Below the pieces are notes generated by a model. That model ran no database searches, was not told the DNA's origin, and saw only the letters and a program-made list of their open reading frames with translations. The translations under genes and the position numbers were made by a program. Positions 1 to 11,279 of a stretch of DNA of 64,000 bases are shown in pieces. The DNA lies in the NCBI GenBank assembly GCA_021401465.1, contig JADDMT010000097.1, forward strand, positions 45,803 to 109,802, given 5' to 3'. The DNA is from Teratosphaeria epicoccoides. Lineage: Eukaryota; Ascomycota; Dothideomycetes; Mycosphaerellales; Teratosphaeriaceae. Positions within the stretch are counted from its first letter, which is position 1, and every line of letters begins with the position of its first letter.

Positions 1-300
1 TCCTCTCGGGGGAGATCTTGGTCTCTCATACCCGTCCAGCTCATCCTTCAGGCGATTCAACTTCGCGGCCTCCTCCACCGGAATCGTCGGTAATCGCCCA
101 CCGTTCGCGGTCTCGACGACTGGGTCCAAGGGGGTGATGAACTTTGCCTCGACTGCTTGCGTGGAACCGGTGTTGTCGTCTTCTTGGCCGGGTGTCAGAT
201 GTGCCAAGCGTTGTGCCTGCTGTGCAAATGCGATGCTGCTCTTCTCCTTCTCGTGACCCATGCCAAGGAATGACTCGCCGATGCTCGCCAGCAAGGGCAT
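1..300 (-). CDS. Uncharacterised protein, N-terminal part, cut by window edge
   Basis: A minus-strand frame is open from a Met codon at 298-300 to base 1, about 100 codons, with no stop. The peptide begins MPLLASIGESFLGMGHEKEK, continues with polar and acidic residues and reaches an RPRSPPRG stretch at the edge. The frame also stays open upstream through an Arg/Ser-rich run to another Met at 397-399, so the true start may be 399 or lie in an earlier exon. I do not recognise the family. Balanced codon use and the ordered-looking first 20 residues make it more likely coding than a shadow, but there is no functional evidence. Confidence 0.5.
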   Translation of the reverse strand, partial: MPLLASIGESFLGMGHEKEKSSIAFAQQAQRLAHLTPGQEDDNTGSTQAVEAKFITPLDPVVETANGGRLPTIPVEEAAKLNRLKDELDGYERPRSPPRG

Positions 301-1255
301 CCTCAAACAGGAACGCGAGCGCGACCTTCTGGGACCTTCCTCCCGCTGTTGAGACTCGGGACGTCCCGACGCGAGACGCGCTGTGGGTGAGATTCGCATG
401 TGATGCGCTTGTGCGAAGGGGGGAAGCAGGGTAATAATAGTTGGGTGGTGGAAGCATTCATAGGACAGGGAGAATTAAATACTGTGACCATATGTGATTT
501 GACTACATTTCTCGTCGATCATCGACCTAACCAGCCGCGTCGAGGCGTCGTATGGCGTGGTTCTTTGACAGGTTTTTGGCCCGGTAGATGATCTCTGACG
601 CACCTCATCTCGGAAGACGTGGCCGGACAAACGCGTGCTGCGCTTTGTGTGGCTGCGTCGTCGCGACACGATCACGTCCAGGTGTACCGCGTGTATGTTC
701 CATGATGAACTCTAGCATTTTCGCGACATGAGAGAACGGGCGGAGAGGAGAAACAACATCCGCGGATTACATACGTGGTGCATGCTTCCCCTGTCGCTTG
801 GCGTCCCATGTGTTCACGGTCACGGTCACGGTCACGTTCACGCTCCACGATGGGCTGTACGGTCTAGCAATAAAATGAGTGTGCCTTCTCGAACTCTGTC
901 TGGACCGGAGCTTCGAAGAGCTCCGAATGGCGGAGGACAGTCCGATCGCAAACCTTCGCAAAAAACGAATGAATATCAGAATATGTAGCGTGATCAGTGC
1001 GTCGACTTGTTGATGCATGTGAGAGTGGGTGCGGTAACCACCCTTGTTATTATACAGCATGTGGACCTGGTGGACTGCATGCAGGTGGTGGACGGACCAG
1101 CATTGCACGCACCCTGGTAATTTGCTTACCTCGGCATCGGCGAGGCCGCTGGGCGACGGCTGGCAGTAGTAGTGGTAAAATCGTGAACGACGTTCCTCTC
1201 TTACTTGTGCTTTGCAATGAGTCCCAGTTCTTCTCATGACTTCAGCGCGTAGAGA
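301..1255. other. Intergenic region between the edge gene and PEX6
   Basis: No convincing gene. It should hold the promoters of two divergent genes. A short hexanucleotide tandem array (unit TCACGG and variants, about five copies) lies at 813-842. The other open frames here are short and overlap each other on both strands. Confidence 0.4.
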
Positions 1256-4200
1256 ATGGCATATGGGATCCCGGTCGCGGGGTCGCTGAAGCGCAAGAGA
1301 AGGAGGAGAGAGGACAAGCCGGCCGTCTCGGCCAAAATATTTCTGGATGGCAGCTTGAAGGGCGAAATTGGCGTACTCTCCGCGGATCTGGTAGAAGATC
1401 TATATCCGCGACTGGCGAGCGTCGGAGAGTCATTCTATGCTGCATTGACTCCATGGACACCCAGTCCAACACCGGCAGAATGTAGTTGGTGCATCCTCCC
1501 GTTCCGCGGGCAGAGCAAAGAGGAGAAACAGCTCGCACCATCCACCATTCGCTTCCCTGCTGGCGCGCCGAGCACACAGAGTTTTGTTCATCTCGTTCAA
1601 ACACTGTCGCCAAGCCGAACGATCCGCCAGAATGCTGCGGTGGAGGTCAGGATCAGTGATGTGGTGCCATTGGCGTTGGACACTGTTTACATTGCGGTAG
1701 ACAGCGATGCGATCACCAGGCTCGAGGAGGTGCAGAAGCGGTTCGGAGGAAGCTTGGCAAACGTCAATGGGTACAGTGTCAAGCGGAGTGGAAATAAGGC
1801 ACAGCTGCATGAGGCTGCACAGGATGACACGAGTATAGGCGACGACAGCACCAGACAACTTCTCAATGGGGCTCTGAGCCGGTTCCAGGTGGTGCACGCG
1901 GGAGATGTCCTGCCCTTGGCTCTCACGCATCCGGCCACTCACGCGCCTACACCTCCCGCGAAAGTCTTGGCTTGTGAGCCGGTAGCCCAAGGTGTTCTGA
2001 CTGCGGAAACCAGGGTCGTCATCACCTCTGCATCGTCAGAGCGAAGGCAGAACAATCTTGGCAATCGCACCTTGATGTCGCCGCGGCTTGACGAGGAGTC
2101 TGAGGAGGATGACACATCCAACGAAGTATTTGTTTCGGCGACAGAGGACTCACCTGCTAAGCCACTCAAGCCGGTCGTCGTCTCTAAATCCGCAACTGAT
2201 TTCTCGAATACGGAAGACACAATGGGATCTGAAACCGAGGACAGCAATCTCTCAGACGATTCAGATGATATGATCTCGCTTGCCAAATCTGGCATTCCAG
2301 AGCAACCTTCAGGCCTAAGCTCTGCGTTGACCTCTGCGACCCCAAGAGCTTTCCTTGGAGCCAGGACTGGTGGTGCAGGCACCCCTGGATCGGTCTACTC
2401 GCACATGTCCGCCAGCACGATCCGTGGTGGACAGGCCACGAAGAGCAAGATATTCCGAGCCCAAGGACTTACGGAACCAATTCCCGAGGCATTGCTGCAT
2501 CCTAGACCTCCCAGCGAGGAAGACGATGAAGCGCGCGTGTTTGTTGACTCAAATGCGTTGGCAAGGTTGGGATGTTTCTCTGGCGACTGGGTCAAGGTCG
2601 AAGCAGCGGAGCACTTTGTTTTGCCACAACTAAGTGCGTTTGGTGCGCTTGGTGAATCTGCTTCGCAAACGTGGAGGCCTGTGAAGGTGTATGGGCTGCC
2701 TGACAGCATGTCGAAGCGTCCACAACGATATCAGGTCAACCCGCCAAGAAGTGAACGGAGAGACAGCATTTCTTCGCTCACTGCCACTTCAGGTGCACCC
2801 GCTAGCCTATACGCGTCCCCTGTTCTGCTAGCTAACCTCAAGCAACCCGAGAATGTCAGTCTCGCACCTCTGGCCGTGGGTAAAAGGACGGCGATGAAGC
2901 GTCCAATTTCAGGTCGACCGGTATCTGCTGCGCCTAAGCAGCCTCCGACGGCTTCCGAAGTCACGTTGAGAAAGATCGTCAGTCCGCTATCGAGCGAGAG
3001 GGCGCTGAGCAATGTGCTTTTTGCCAATTTGAAAGAGCACTTTGAATGCAAGCAGAGAATCGTGAAGGCTGGTGATCTAATCGCAATACCAATTGATCAA
3101 AGCTTAGGGCGATCCTTGTTCGAAGGCAGTGCGGAGCAGGATGACAGCGCAAGCAGTGCTTTGCTTACTCAATGGCAGCCTCGGGCTGATCACCGACATG
3201 AGTTTGGGAAGGTCACTGTCGCCTGGTTCACGATCGAGTCTGTCGACGTTCCGAAAGAAGATGTGGATACTGCCGAGGAAGCTGGCGCATGGGCAGGAGC
3301 CGCACGCATCGATCCTACCAGGATGACTATGCGACAATCCGGTGATGATCGACGTAAGCTGCCGCCGTTGTCTAGCAGCACATGGTCCTACTACTACGGC
3401 GTGAAGACGGTCCGGCCCAAGACTGCTGCACTGGGTCATGCTGCAAATGCAATGCCGGAGGTCACGCAGGGATACATCTCGACACTGCAAAGGCGCGTCA
3501 GAGAATTGATCACCGTCTCTACGAGCCCCCGCGCAGTACACCTCGGCCTTCCACCACTTGCGCTTCTGCTCACGAGCACGCAGAGGAGCATAGGCAAGAC
3601 TCATCTCACCCGCACCGTTTGCGCCGACCTAGGTATCCATTGCTTTGAGATCGACGCTTACGACATTGCTTCGGAAGGCGGTCAGGGGGTTGATACACAG
3701 GCACAGGGGCTGCTAGAAGCACGCTGCGAACGCGCCTTAGACTGTGGAGCAGAATTTACCGCTATTTGCATCCAACACATCGAGAATTTGAGCTCGGATC
3801 GCGTGGCGGGAAGTCTCAAGGAGGTCCTCAAACGGGCTCGAGTGCTCGTGGCGACGACGACAGATGTCGACAAGATCTCGGATGCCGTCAGAGGCCTGTT
3901 CACGCACGAACTCGAGATGGGCGCGCCAGACGAAAGCGAACGCGAAGGCATCCTTAGGGACGTGGTCTCTCAGTCTGGCATCCCTCTCGCTCCTGGTGTG
4001 GATTTGGCAGCGGTAGCCGTGAAGACCGCCGCACTTGTCGCGGGAGACCTAGTTGATGTTGTTGAGCGAGCCGTCGTTGCAAGGACGGAGCGTCTCGCGT
4101 CTCTTGCGGACGCGGCGCCTGAAAAGGCTGGTTTCACTTTCACAGTGAAAGATATCCAGCTCTCCGGCGGCGCAGCAGCGACCTCGCTCATCGCTGCGGA

Positions 4201-5600
4201 TTTCGATGCAGCAGTCGATCTGGCCCGGAAGAACTTCGCAGATGCCATAGGCGCGCCGAAGATCCCGAACGTGCAATGGTCGGATGTCGGAGGTCTGACG
4301 CATGTCAAGGACGCGGTTGTCGAGACCATCCAGCTGCCGCTGTCCAGGCCGGAGCTGTTCGCCAAAGGCCTGAAGAAGCGAAGTGGTATCCTCTTCTACG
4401 GTCCTCCGGGTACAGGCAAGACGCTACTGGCCAAAGCTATTGCCACGGAGTTCAGCCTCAACTTCTTCTCCGTCAAAGGTCCAGAACTTCTTAACATGTA
4501 CATTGGCGAGTCTGAGGCCAATGTCCGCCGTGTCTTTCAACGCGCTCGCGACGCACGACCCTGCGTCGTCTTCTTCGACGAGCTGGACTCCGTGGCGCCG
4601 AAACGTGGCAACCAAGGTGACAGCGGTGGAGTAATGGATCGAATTGTGTCGCAGCTGCTGGCTGAGTTAGATGGTATGAGCGACGGTGAGGAGAGTGGAG
4701 GCGGCGTCTTCGTGATTGGTGCGACGAACCGACCGGATTTGCTGGATCAGGCTCTCTTGCGGCCGGGTCGTTTCGATAAGATGCTTTATCTGGGTATAAG
4801 TGACACGCATGAGAAGCAGGCAACGATTTTGGGCGCGTTGACGAGGAAGTGGGTTTCGATTCTTGGTCTCAAAAGATCATGCGCAAGTGTGCTGACCCAA
4901 CATTCGCAGCTTCAACCTCGAACCCTCGCTCTCGCTGCCCAGAGTTGCGGAGTCACTGCCCTTCACGTTCACGGGCGCGGATTTGTATGCCCTGTGCTCC
5001 GACGCAATGCTTAAAGCAGTTACGCGATCTGCGCGTCTCGTGGATGACAAGCTCGCTGCCATCAATTCCGAGCGTCTCGCGCGCGGGCAGAGTAAGGCGA
5101 GCGTGGCCTACTACTTTGATCACTTCGCCACCGACACCGATACTGAGGTGTCAGTCACTGAGGAGGACTTTGTGCTGGCGAGACGGGAGTTGGTGCCGTC
5201 TGTCAGCGTGGAGGAGCTGCAGCACTATGAGCGGGTACGTGCGACTTTCGAGGGGACTGGTAAGAAAGAGGAAAGCCGAAATGACCTTGCCGGTGGTCCG
5301 CGTCACGAGGAAATGGGTCGTAGTCAGAATGGCAGGCCGATGTCCAGAGGCGAGGTGGATATGATGGTCAGTAGGGCTATCTCGAGCAGGAGCAGGGATG
5401 GCCAACCGGCCGTGAACGGGCAAGGCCCTAGGCAGCGTGCGGTTCCTGAAGAGTTGTCAGATCGGGATGACAACTTCGTGATCAGGACGGACAAGATGTC
5501 CTTGAATGGGGCAATGGGCAAGAGTAAGGGCAAAGGGAAGGATGCGGTTGATGGACCAGTCGTGAGTGGTGAGGGCGAAGGCGAGGATCTGTATGACTGA
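1256..5600 (+). CDS. PEX6: Peroxisomal AAA+ ATPase Pex6
   Basis: Two exons, 1256..4848 and 4910..5600, give 1427 residues. The 61-nt intron has a GTGGGT donor, a CTGAC branch site and a CAG acceptor; without splicing the frame would run into a false end at 5014. Pex6 works with Pex1 as a hexameric motor that extracts ubiquitinated Pex5 from the peroxisome membrane. The N-terminal half is a divergent Pex6 domain. The D1 ATPase has a degenerate Walker A (TSTQRSIGKT, lysine near residue 781). The D2 ATPase has a perfect GPPGTGKT at 1049-1056, a Walker B FFDELDS around 1106-1112, and a second region of homology ending ATNRPDLLDQALLRPGRFDK. The C-terminal helical part, FTGADLYALCSDAM, comes from exon 2. 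A disordered tail rich in Gly, Arg and Lys follows. Pex6 identity is firm. Confidence 0.96.
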
Positions 5601-5954
5601 TGATTTCAGTGTCATTGATGAGTACGCATCCATGAAGATGTCTTTGGCAAAGCAGATTTCGGTAGCATCAAGCTGGAATTTGGAAGCGGTCTGGAACGCA
5701 GCGACTGCTTGACCGGCTCAATCGACTCCTCCAGATTCTTGGACATTCAAGATCATGCAGACACGTGTTTCGCGAATTGCGATCCATCTGCTTTGAGCCT
5801 TCGAGTGTCCAATTTCCAGCCGCGATTTCCTCATCTCAGACGTAGCATTAGGAAAGCAGTAGCTAGCAAGCTTGGAATCACCGCGTCCGACCAGCCCCAT
5901 GGCCCCGCCTGCCTCCCACACCTAACCCAGCTACTTCTTGTGACTCAGAACTCT

Positions 5955-6249
5955 TCAGCGGCACTGCGTCATTGTCAGACGCCCAGTCCATCACAACGTG
6001 GCCCATGTCTCATACCTTCATGAAGCCGATATCGGCAGCCTTCTCTCTGAACGCCTGACGGGACATGTTCAGGCCGTACTTCCTGATGACGCCGGCTTTC
6101 TTCTTGTCGCCAGTAACGCGGCTTTACGATCTCGTCAGTGCGTTGCCAGAATCTTGCCACCTCAATATTCCCGACTCGGCGACCTACCACCCGCGGGAGC
6201 CCTTGCCGTAGGTACGGGGGCGGGAAAAGTAGACGTTCTCGTGAGACAT
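5955..6249 (-). CDS. RPS29: Small ribosomal subunit protein uS14 (RPS29)
   Basis: Three small exons on the minus strand: 6249..6188, 6121..6016 and 5963..5955, coding for 58 residues. Donors are GTAGGT and GTATGA; the second intron has a CTGAC branch site. The first exon starts MSHENVYFSRPRTYGKGSRG, the second carries GVIRKYGLNM and DIGFMK, and the last is only nine bases (Cys, Arg, stop). uS14 sits in the head of the 40S subunit. Length and order match eukaryotic S29. Eukaryotic S29 normally binds zinc through C-X2-C and a second C-X2-C; here only Cys21 remains and the other positions are Thr24, Ser41 and Ala44. It lies downstream of PEX6, tail to tail. Confidence 0.9.
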
Positions 6250-6545
6250 CGTGGACTCGTTCGCTGTTGTATCTTGCGGTGTTGATGTCCCATATGTTGT
6301 TGGAGCCTTTGCGCTCGATCTGGCGTGCGAAGGTGCGGAATTCTCGGTGTGTCGCGGAAGGGCGACACCTTGATGGCATGTCTTGGCATGATCGACCATC
6401 AATGTGCCTTTCGCCAAGACGTGCTCCGGTGCCTGTGACGCTCCATGTGGAAGTCGCCTTTGGACGGAATAGTGGAATGGAGCTGGAATGATGTTTTTCA
6501 AGAGTCTCTACAGGCAAATGCTAGCAATTCCTTGTTCAGATCAGC

Positions 6546-7478
6546 CTACGAACCCATCTTCTTCCTCACCCATTCACCCATCTTGCGCAGACTTTCGTCG
6601 GCCTCTGGTGCCTTGCCGGCCATGAACTCGAACACATGTTGCTGGCCATCTGCGATCTCCAATACATGCTCCACGCCAGCTTCCTTGAGCTTCTCCGCGA
6701 ACCGCACTGCATCATCCCTCAGTCCGTCGTCCCCTGCAGCGGAGATCCAGGTCGGCGGCAGTCGCTTCAAATCATCAATGGAGGCGTAGATGGGAGAGAT
6801 GAGTGGATCATGCTTCTTTGCTCCGCCGGCGACATACATGTCCGCGAAGACGTGAGGAGCCGAGAGGGCGTCTTTCTGCTCGTTGGTCCGCAGACTCTCG
6901 CTGTCTTGACATACAACGTCGTACCAGGGACTCAGGGCTACCGAGGCCGCGGGCGGACTCACGCCTTCCAGATTGAGCTTCAGTGGCACAGTGGCTGAGA
7001 GTCCGCCACCACAGGAGTCGCCTGCCACGACAATATTCTTATTGGAGTATCCTTGGTCCAAAAGCCACTTGTAGGCAGAGACACAATCGTCCAGCGCTGC
7101 TGGGTAGGCGTGCTCGGGCGTCATGCGGTAGTCTACCATCAACGCTGGTGCGTTACACTGTTTTGCCAGATGAGCTGCGAGCTTGCGGTGGGAAGTTGTG
7201 CTGCCGATTGAGTACCCGCCTCCATGCATGAAGAGGATCACATGGCTGCTGGACGTTCCAGCCGGTCGACACCATTTGGCTGGTCCGCGGGTCGGGAATG
7301 GAAGACCGACGCTCTCATACGTTGTCGACGGCTCCTCGACAGCTGCGTGGGAGGCTACGTCGTAAATTGCTCGGTTGATGAAGACGTTACCATCCTGGAA
7401 ATTGGCGCTGAACGCTGTGAAAAGATCGCGGAGAGCGCCTGATTCTTTGCTGGGAGCCATGCTTGGTGACGGCATCAA
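6546..7478 (-). CDS. Alpha/beta hydrolase, HSL (fold-3) esterase type
   Basis: Single-exon protein of 310 residues. It carries the oxyanion-hole motif HGGGYS at 85-90, the nucleophile elbow GDSCGG with Ser155, an acid candidate in SAAGDDGLRDD (Asp250 or 251) and the catalytic His in GQQHVFE (His281). These are the hallmarks of the hormone-sensitive-lipase family, which hydrolyses short-chain esters and, in fungi, is often tied to secondary metabolism or detoxification. No signal peptide is seen, so it is probably cytosolic. The start could be the first Met or the Met at residue 7. The substrate cannot be told. Its 3' end is about 300 bases from the start of RPS29, on the same strand. Confidence 0.9.
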   Translation of the reverse strand: MMPSPSMAPSKESGALRDLFTAFSANFQDGNVFINRAIYDVASHAAVEEPSTTYESVGLPFPTRGPAKWCRPAGTSSSHVILFMHGGGYSIGSTTSHRKLAAHLAKQCNAPALMVDYRMTPEHAYPAALDDCVSAYKWLLDQGYSNKNIVVAGDSCGGGLSATVPLKLNLEGVSPPAASVALSPWYDVVCQDSESLRTNEQKDALSAPHVFADMYVAGGAKKHDPLISPIYASIDDLKRLPPTWISAAGDDGLRDDAVRFAEKLKEAGVEHVLEIADGQQHVFEFMAGKAPEADESLRKMGEWVRKKMGS

Positions 7479-7963
7479 TGCCTGCTCGATCTAAGAGTAT
7501 CTTGAGTGCTGTGCAAAGGCTCTCCAATATGCTGATGAACTTTGAAGTCGCGTGTCTGGTCGAAGTGAAGTCAATCCGCATTTAATGCTCCTGCCATGTT
7601 CCATGATGTCAAAGTGCAACGCCTGAGTAATGTTGACATGACAAAGTTGTGCCTGCTCCTTTCGGACGGAATGTCCACTTCTTTCCCGCATGACTCATGC
7701 ACTGTCCACACACCTGCACTCACGGATACAGTGTCGCCATGCACGAGTCCAGAAACGTAACGCCGCGCAGGAGAGATGGGAATTCATGCCCGCTTCAGTT
7801 TCCCCTCTCGATGCATTTCGCGCGATTAGCGGACCGAGGATGCCGAGCCTGTACCACCTCATGCTGACATGAAAGTTTCTTTCCATTATCAGTTCTCAGA
7901 TCCTGCATCTGCTTTCGATATCGTCTACACACTCTTCTTTGCTCACGAGGCTATCAGGCCGAC
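7479..7963. other. Intergenic region, divergent promoters
   Basis: Lies between the starts of the minus-strand esterase and the plus-strand hypothetical gene. I see no gene or notable repeat. Confidence 0.4.
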
Positions 7964-8899
7964 ATGGAAAGCAACGAATCGAGCTTTCGCACGCGTGTTC
8001 TTGGATCGGCTAAAGGACTTGCTGGCTCCAACTTCTCTGGCGTGGCGGGTATAGAGGAGGAGCTGAAGGACCGGTTGCCTGGTAAGGTTCAAACACCACA
8101 GTATGGCAGTCGACTCGATCGTTTGGGAGAATTGCCAGCGCAATTCCGTCATGAAACGGCTGGGACTATTGAACAAGAGGACTCCTTTTGTACTCCTCCA
8201 GATATCGAACGCAGCCGGTGGACCGAAGAGGAGTTCAACAGCTTTTGTCAGGGAACAGCCCTCGACCTGAACGAACCGAGCGGCATGCCTGCGGCAGTGG
8301 GCGGAGACGATGGAGATGGAGATGAGTCCATCTCTAATACTTACTGCAGGGCGGAGTCATGGCATATGACTTGGAATGATGCGCCGGGAGTGGCGATTGA
8401 ATCCCATGAGGCCGACGATCGTCCAGCATCACATAAGTCGACCAAGTCGTGTGAGGCACACATGAGCCATACAGCCGCAACAACTGCGAGGATCGAGCAG
8501 CTGAAGCGGCATCTGAGCAGGGTCGCGGTGAGTGAGCGGGAGGGAACACTCGTGAGCCACGGATTGCCTATCCGATCATACGGCTTGATCGAAAGGGACG
8601 TGCCGGCATCTGATCATGAAGTCCAGCAGCACCACCAGTCGATTGTATCGAACGCAGCCCAGGACTTTTTCCCATGTCTTTCGTGCAAACACCGTCAATG
8701 CCACGAGAATCTGAAGGCACTGGTGTCACCAACATCAACGATTCGATCCCTGCATAGCATTCACGTCACGTGTGAACGATCATTCGACAGTGTAGCGAGC
8801 TGCAGGGCGCATCTCATGCTCCCTCATCATGTAATGTCATCTCCGTGCAACAACGTTATATCTGGGTTGAATAGGCGGTACAGTCTGTCGAGGGGGTGA
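7964..8899 (+). CDS. Hypothetical protein
   Basis: Open frame of 311 residues, not recognised. The first 120 residues are polar with a Trp-containing acidic patch (RWTEEEFNSF) and an Asp/Gly run (GGDDGDGDE). The C-terminal part contains paired cysteines and histidines (PCLSCKHRQCHENL and, later, CERSF with a distant HLMLPHH) that look zinc-finger-like but fit no standard spacing. A GTGAGT at about 8528 could be an intron donor, so the C-terminal third may be wrong. No signal peptide or membrane segment is visible. Confidence 0.5.
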   Translation: MESNESSFRTRVLGSAKGLAGSNFSGVAGIEEELKDRLPGKVQTPQYGSRLDRLGELPAQFRHETAGTIEQEDSFCTPPDIERSRWTEEEFNSFCQGTALDLNEPSGMPAAVGGDDGDGDESISNTYCRAESWHMTWNDAPGVAIESHEADDRPASHKSTKSCEAHMSHTAATTARIEQLKRHLSRVAVSEREGTLVSHGLPIRSYGLIERDVPASDHEVQQHHQSIVSNAAQDFFPCLSCKHRQCHENLKALVSPTSTIRSLHSIHVTCERSFDSVASCRAHLMLPHHVMSSPCNNVISGLNRRYSLSRG

Positions 8900-9228
8900 C
8901 GATGGCATCGGGAATAACAGCGTTCACGAGGCCATTTGAAAACGACAGAGGGTCAAGTGCTCGCGAAAGACCATGCGTTGTGTTCGCGGGGAGATGATGC
9001 CTTGGGGCAGTCTATGAGAAAGGGGATGATGGAACGAAGCAGGACACTGTAAGGCAGCCGTGCCCACCAAGACATCCCGAGAACCGCCCTCGTCGGGAAC
9101 GGGTCGGGTTGCATGTTCAGGCACTCTCAAGCGCCGTGCACAGGTCTATAGCGGACAGTGTTTTTGCCAGACAGTACATCCTCAAAGCCACTACTGGCTC
9201 GTTGGATACTTTCAAAGCTCTCGACCAT
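8900..9228. other. Intergenic region between converging genes
   Basis: Holds the 3' ends of the hypothetical gene and of eIF3d. No gene seen. Confidence 0.4.
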
Positions 9229-10989
9229 TTACTCATCAGCGTCCTCGGCGATACTAGCCGGCACCTCCGTACCATCCTCATCCTCTTCAAAGGTGTCGCG
9301 TGGCACACTGTACAACCGAATGGTAGCCTTGTTCGGGTCCTTGACAAGCACGTACTTGCCATCGTCCTCCCTCATCACCATGTCAACGAACGTCCGGACG
9401 ATAGCCCAGCCATTGTTCAGGTTCAAGTTCATCTGTGAAGCAAACTCTCTCGGCTTGTAGCCCAAGACACCCAGCACGACGTGCTCGGAGGTACTCTTGG
9501 GGTTGGCACGAGACACGAAACCGAGCTTCATGAGGTCGGCCTTGGCGAGGATAGATTGCGTGGTCCAGCGTGCGAGCTTGCAGGAGTTGTTTTTCATCTC
9601 GGTTGCGACGACTGCGCCGCGTTGCGAGGCGAGCTTGCTGCGCCAGTCGAGAGCGCCGCCGGATCCTTGGGCCTTGTTGTCGAATTCGTTGAGGGCTTTG
9701 ATGACGAGCATCTGGTCTTCACCGCTGATGTTGTTCTTGACGACGGCGTCGAGTTCGGTTCGCACGATCAGGTGGAGTGGCTCTGCGTCGGCCTCGAGCG
9801 AGAGATCGAAGCGTCGGTATTTGTATGCCTTTGATGCTGGTGGATCGGTCTCAACGCTCGGGTCGTAAAATGGGTGTGAGTTGTTCATCTCGTGCTTGCT
9901 GCTTTCAGACTCGATGACGACTTGAACCGGGAAGACGTTGTTGATATGAGTGGCCTCCTCCTTGAGTGCGCCGGGGCTGTTGATTTGGTCTTTGTTGCCT
10001 TCGCTCATCTCGAGTGGCGGATCAGCGGCATTCTCATTGACAGTGACCATGTCGAGAGACGAGCCATCACGCTTGTCAATATAGACTCGGCCATTGTGCT
10101 TCAGCAGTATGATATCCCATGAGTAGACAGACCGCGGCGCACACATTAGCATGGACAAGATGTTGTCGGTGGCGAAGATCTGGGCCTCGTTCTTCTCCGC
10201 TAGCTCCTGGATGACCGGATCCACTGATGTTGAAACATTGTATGCAGCGCGGTCGAGCACACTGAGTTTCCGTATGCTGGTGGGCGCGCCGGGCTGCTTA
10301 TCGTATGATCGATCGTAGGTGTACAAGAAGCCATAGTCGTCCAGATCTTCGCCCTCGCCGGTGTCCAGGTTAAGCTTAGTCAAGCGATTGAAGTCAACTT
10401 CCTCAACGACGCGCCAGCTGTCCTTGGGCTGCACAGACGCCTCCCGATTCCGCTGTGGCTTGTCGTAGTCCTTCCAACCGAATCTACGTCCGCCACGGCC
10501 GCCGCGACCACGGCTGTTGTCGTAGCCTTGCTGTCCACCGCGTCCACCGCCCACGCGCTGGAAAGTGCCACGTCCGCCACGCTGAGTCGCCCCTCCCCGT
10601 TGACCACCGCGGCCCCTGCCAAACGCCACGTTCCCGCGTCCACCAAAGCCTCTGCCACGGGATGACGGCGCCGAACGGTCGACAAGCGAGAAAGTGCTTT
10701 CCTCGTTCTGCACCTCCAGGTTGAAGACGGTCTGCAGTCCACCGGGTCCGCTTGAGCCGTATATATTGTCCCGATATCTGTTGTTGTATTGTTGCCGTCC
10801 ACCGCGACCTTCCCGCTCCTTGCCCTCTGCCGTCCAGTCGGCCATGCGACCCAGCTTGTCGCCTTTGGAGAAGGGAGCATAGGGCACACCGTTCAATGTA
10901 GTGTCGGTGGTCGTGGGCGGACCCCAGGTGTCGGTGGTGGGGAGCGCATCGATGGCGTCGCTGAGGTCCTTGAGCGATATTGGCGCCAT
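9229..10989 (-). CDS. Translation initiation factor eIF3 subunit D
   Basis: Single-exon protein of 586 residues. It opens with the conserved MAPISLKDLSDAIDALPTTD and WGPP, followed by YAPFSKGDKLGRMADW, an Arg/Gly-rich RGG stretch at about 110-175, then FGWKDYDKPQRNREASV. The core contains ATDNILSMLMCAPRSVYSWD and NNGWAIVRTFVDM, and the acidic tail ends EDADE. eIF3d is a cap-contacting subunit of eIF3 at the mRNA exit side of the 40S subunit. The RGG box within the N-terminal region is normal for fungal eIF3d. It faces the uncharacterised gene at 11280 across a short shared promoter. Confidence 0.96.
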   Translation of the reverse strand: MAPISLKDLSDAIDALPTTDTWGPPTTTDTTLNGVPYAPFSKGDKLGRMADWTAEGKEREGRGGRQQYNNRYRDNIYGSSGPGGLQTVFNLEVQNEESTFSLVDRSAPSSRGRGFGGRGNVAFGRGRGGQRGGATQRGGRGTFQRVGGGRGGQQGYDNSRGRGGRGGRRFGWKDYDKPQRNREASVQPKDSWRVVEEVDFNRLTKLNLDTGEGEDLDDYGFLYTYDRSYDKQPGAPTSIRKLSVLDRAAYNVSTSVDPVIQELAEKNEAQIFATDNILSMLMCAPRSVYSWDIILLKHNGRVYIDKRDGSSLDMVTVNENAADPPLEMSEGNKDQINSPGALKEEATHINNVFPVQVVIESESSKHEMNNSHPFYDPSVETDPPASKAYKYRRFDLSLEADAEPLHLIVRTELDAVVKNNISGEDQMLVIKALNEFDNKAQGSGGALDWRSKLASQRGAVVATEMKNNSCKLARWTTQSILAKADLMKLGFVSRANPKSTSEHVVLGVLGYKPREFASQMNLNLNNGWAIVRTFVDMVMREDDGKYVLVKDPNKATIRLYSVPRDTFEEDEDGTEVPASIAEDADE

Positions 10990-11279
10990 GACTGCTATGT
11001 TTCGAGGTCGGTGAATTAATCAAAAAGCCACACGCACACGCTGACCTTGACTTATTGTTATCCGTACATCGATCAGGCGCGGACACGAAAATCCAGCCAA
11101 GACGGGGCGGGGCAACACGGGGCGGGGCCGAGCCGACGCTAGTAAGACTCAAATCGCGCTCTCTGATCTTCTTCTCCTTCGAGTCAGCATCAACACATGT
11201 ACCTGTCAGAGTGCCCGCAGTACACTCTATAGCATCCCCACCACCGCAATGGACATTCACGACACTCAGATACCACGGC
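10990..11279. promoter_or_regulatory. Shared divergent promoter of eIF3d and the next gene
   Basis: About 290 bases separate two divergent starts. Two identical GC-box-like decamers GGGGCGGGGC lie at 11104-11113 and 11119-11128. The binding factor is unknown; the promoter role is inferred from position. Confidence 0.4.
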
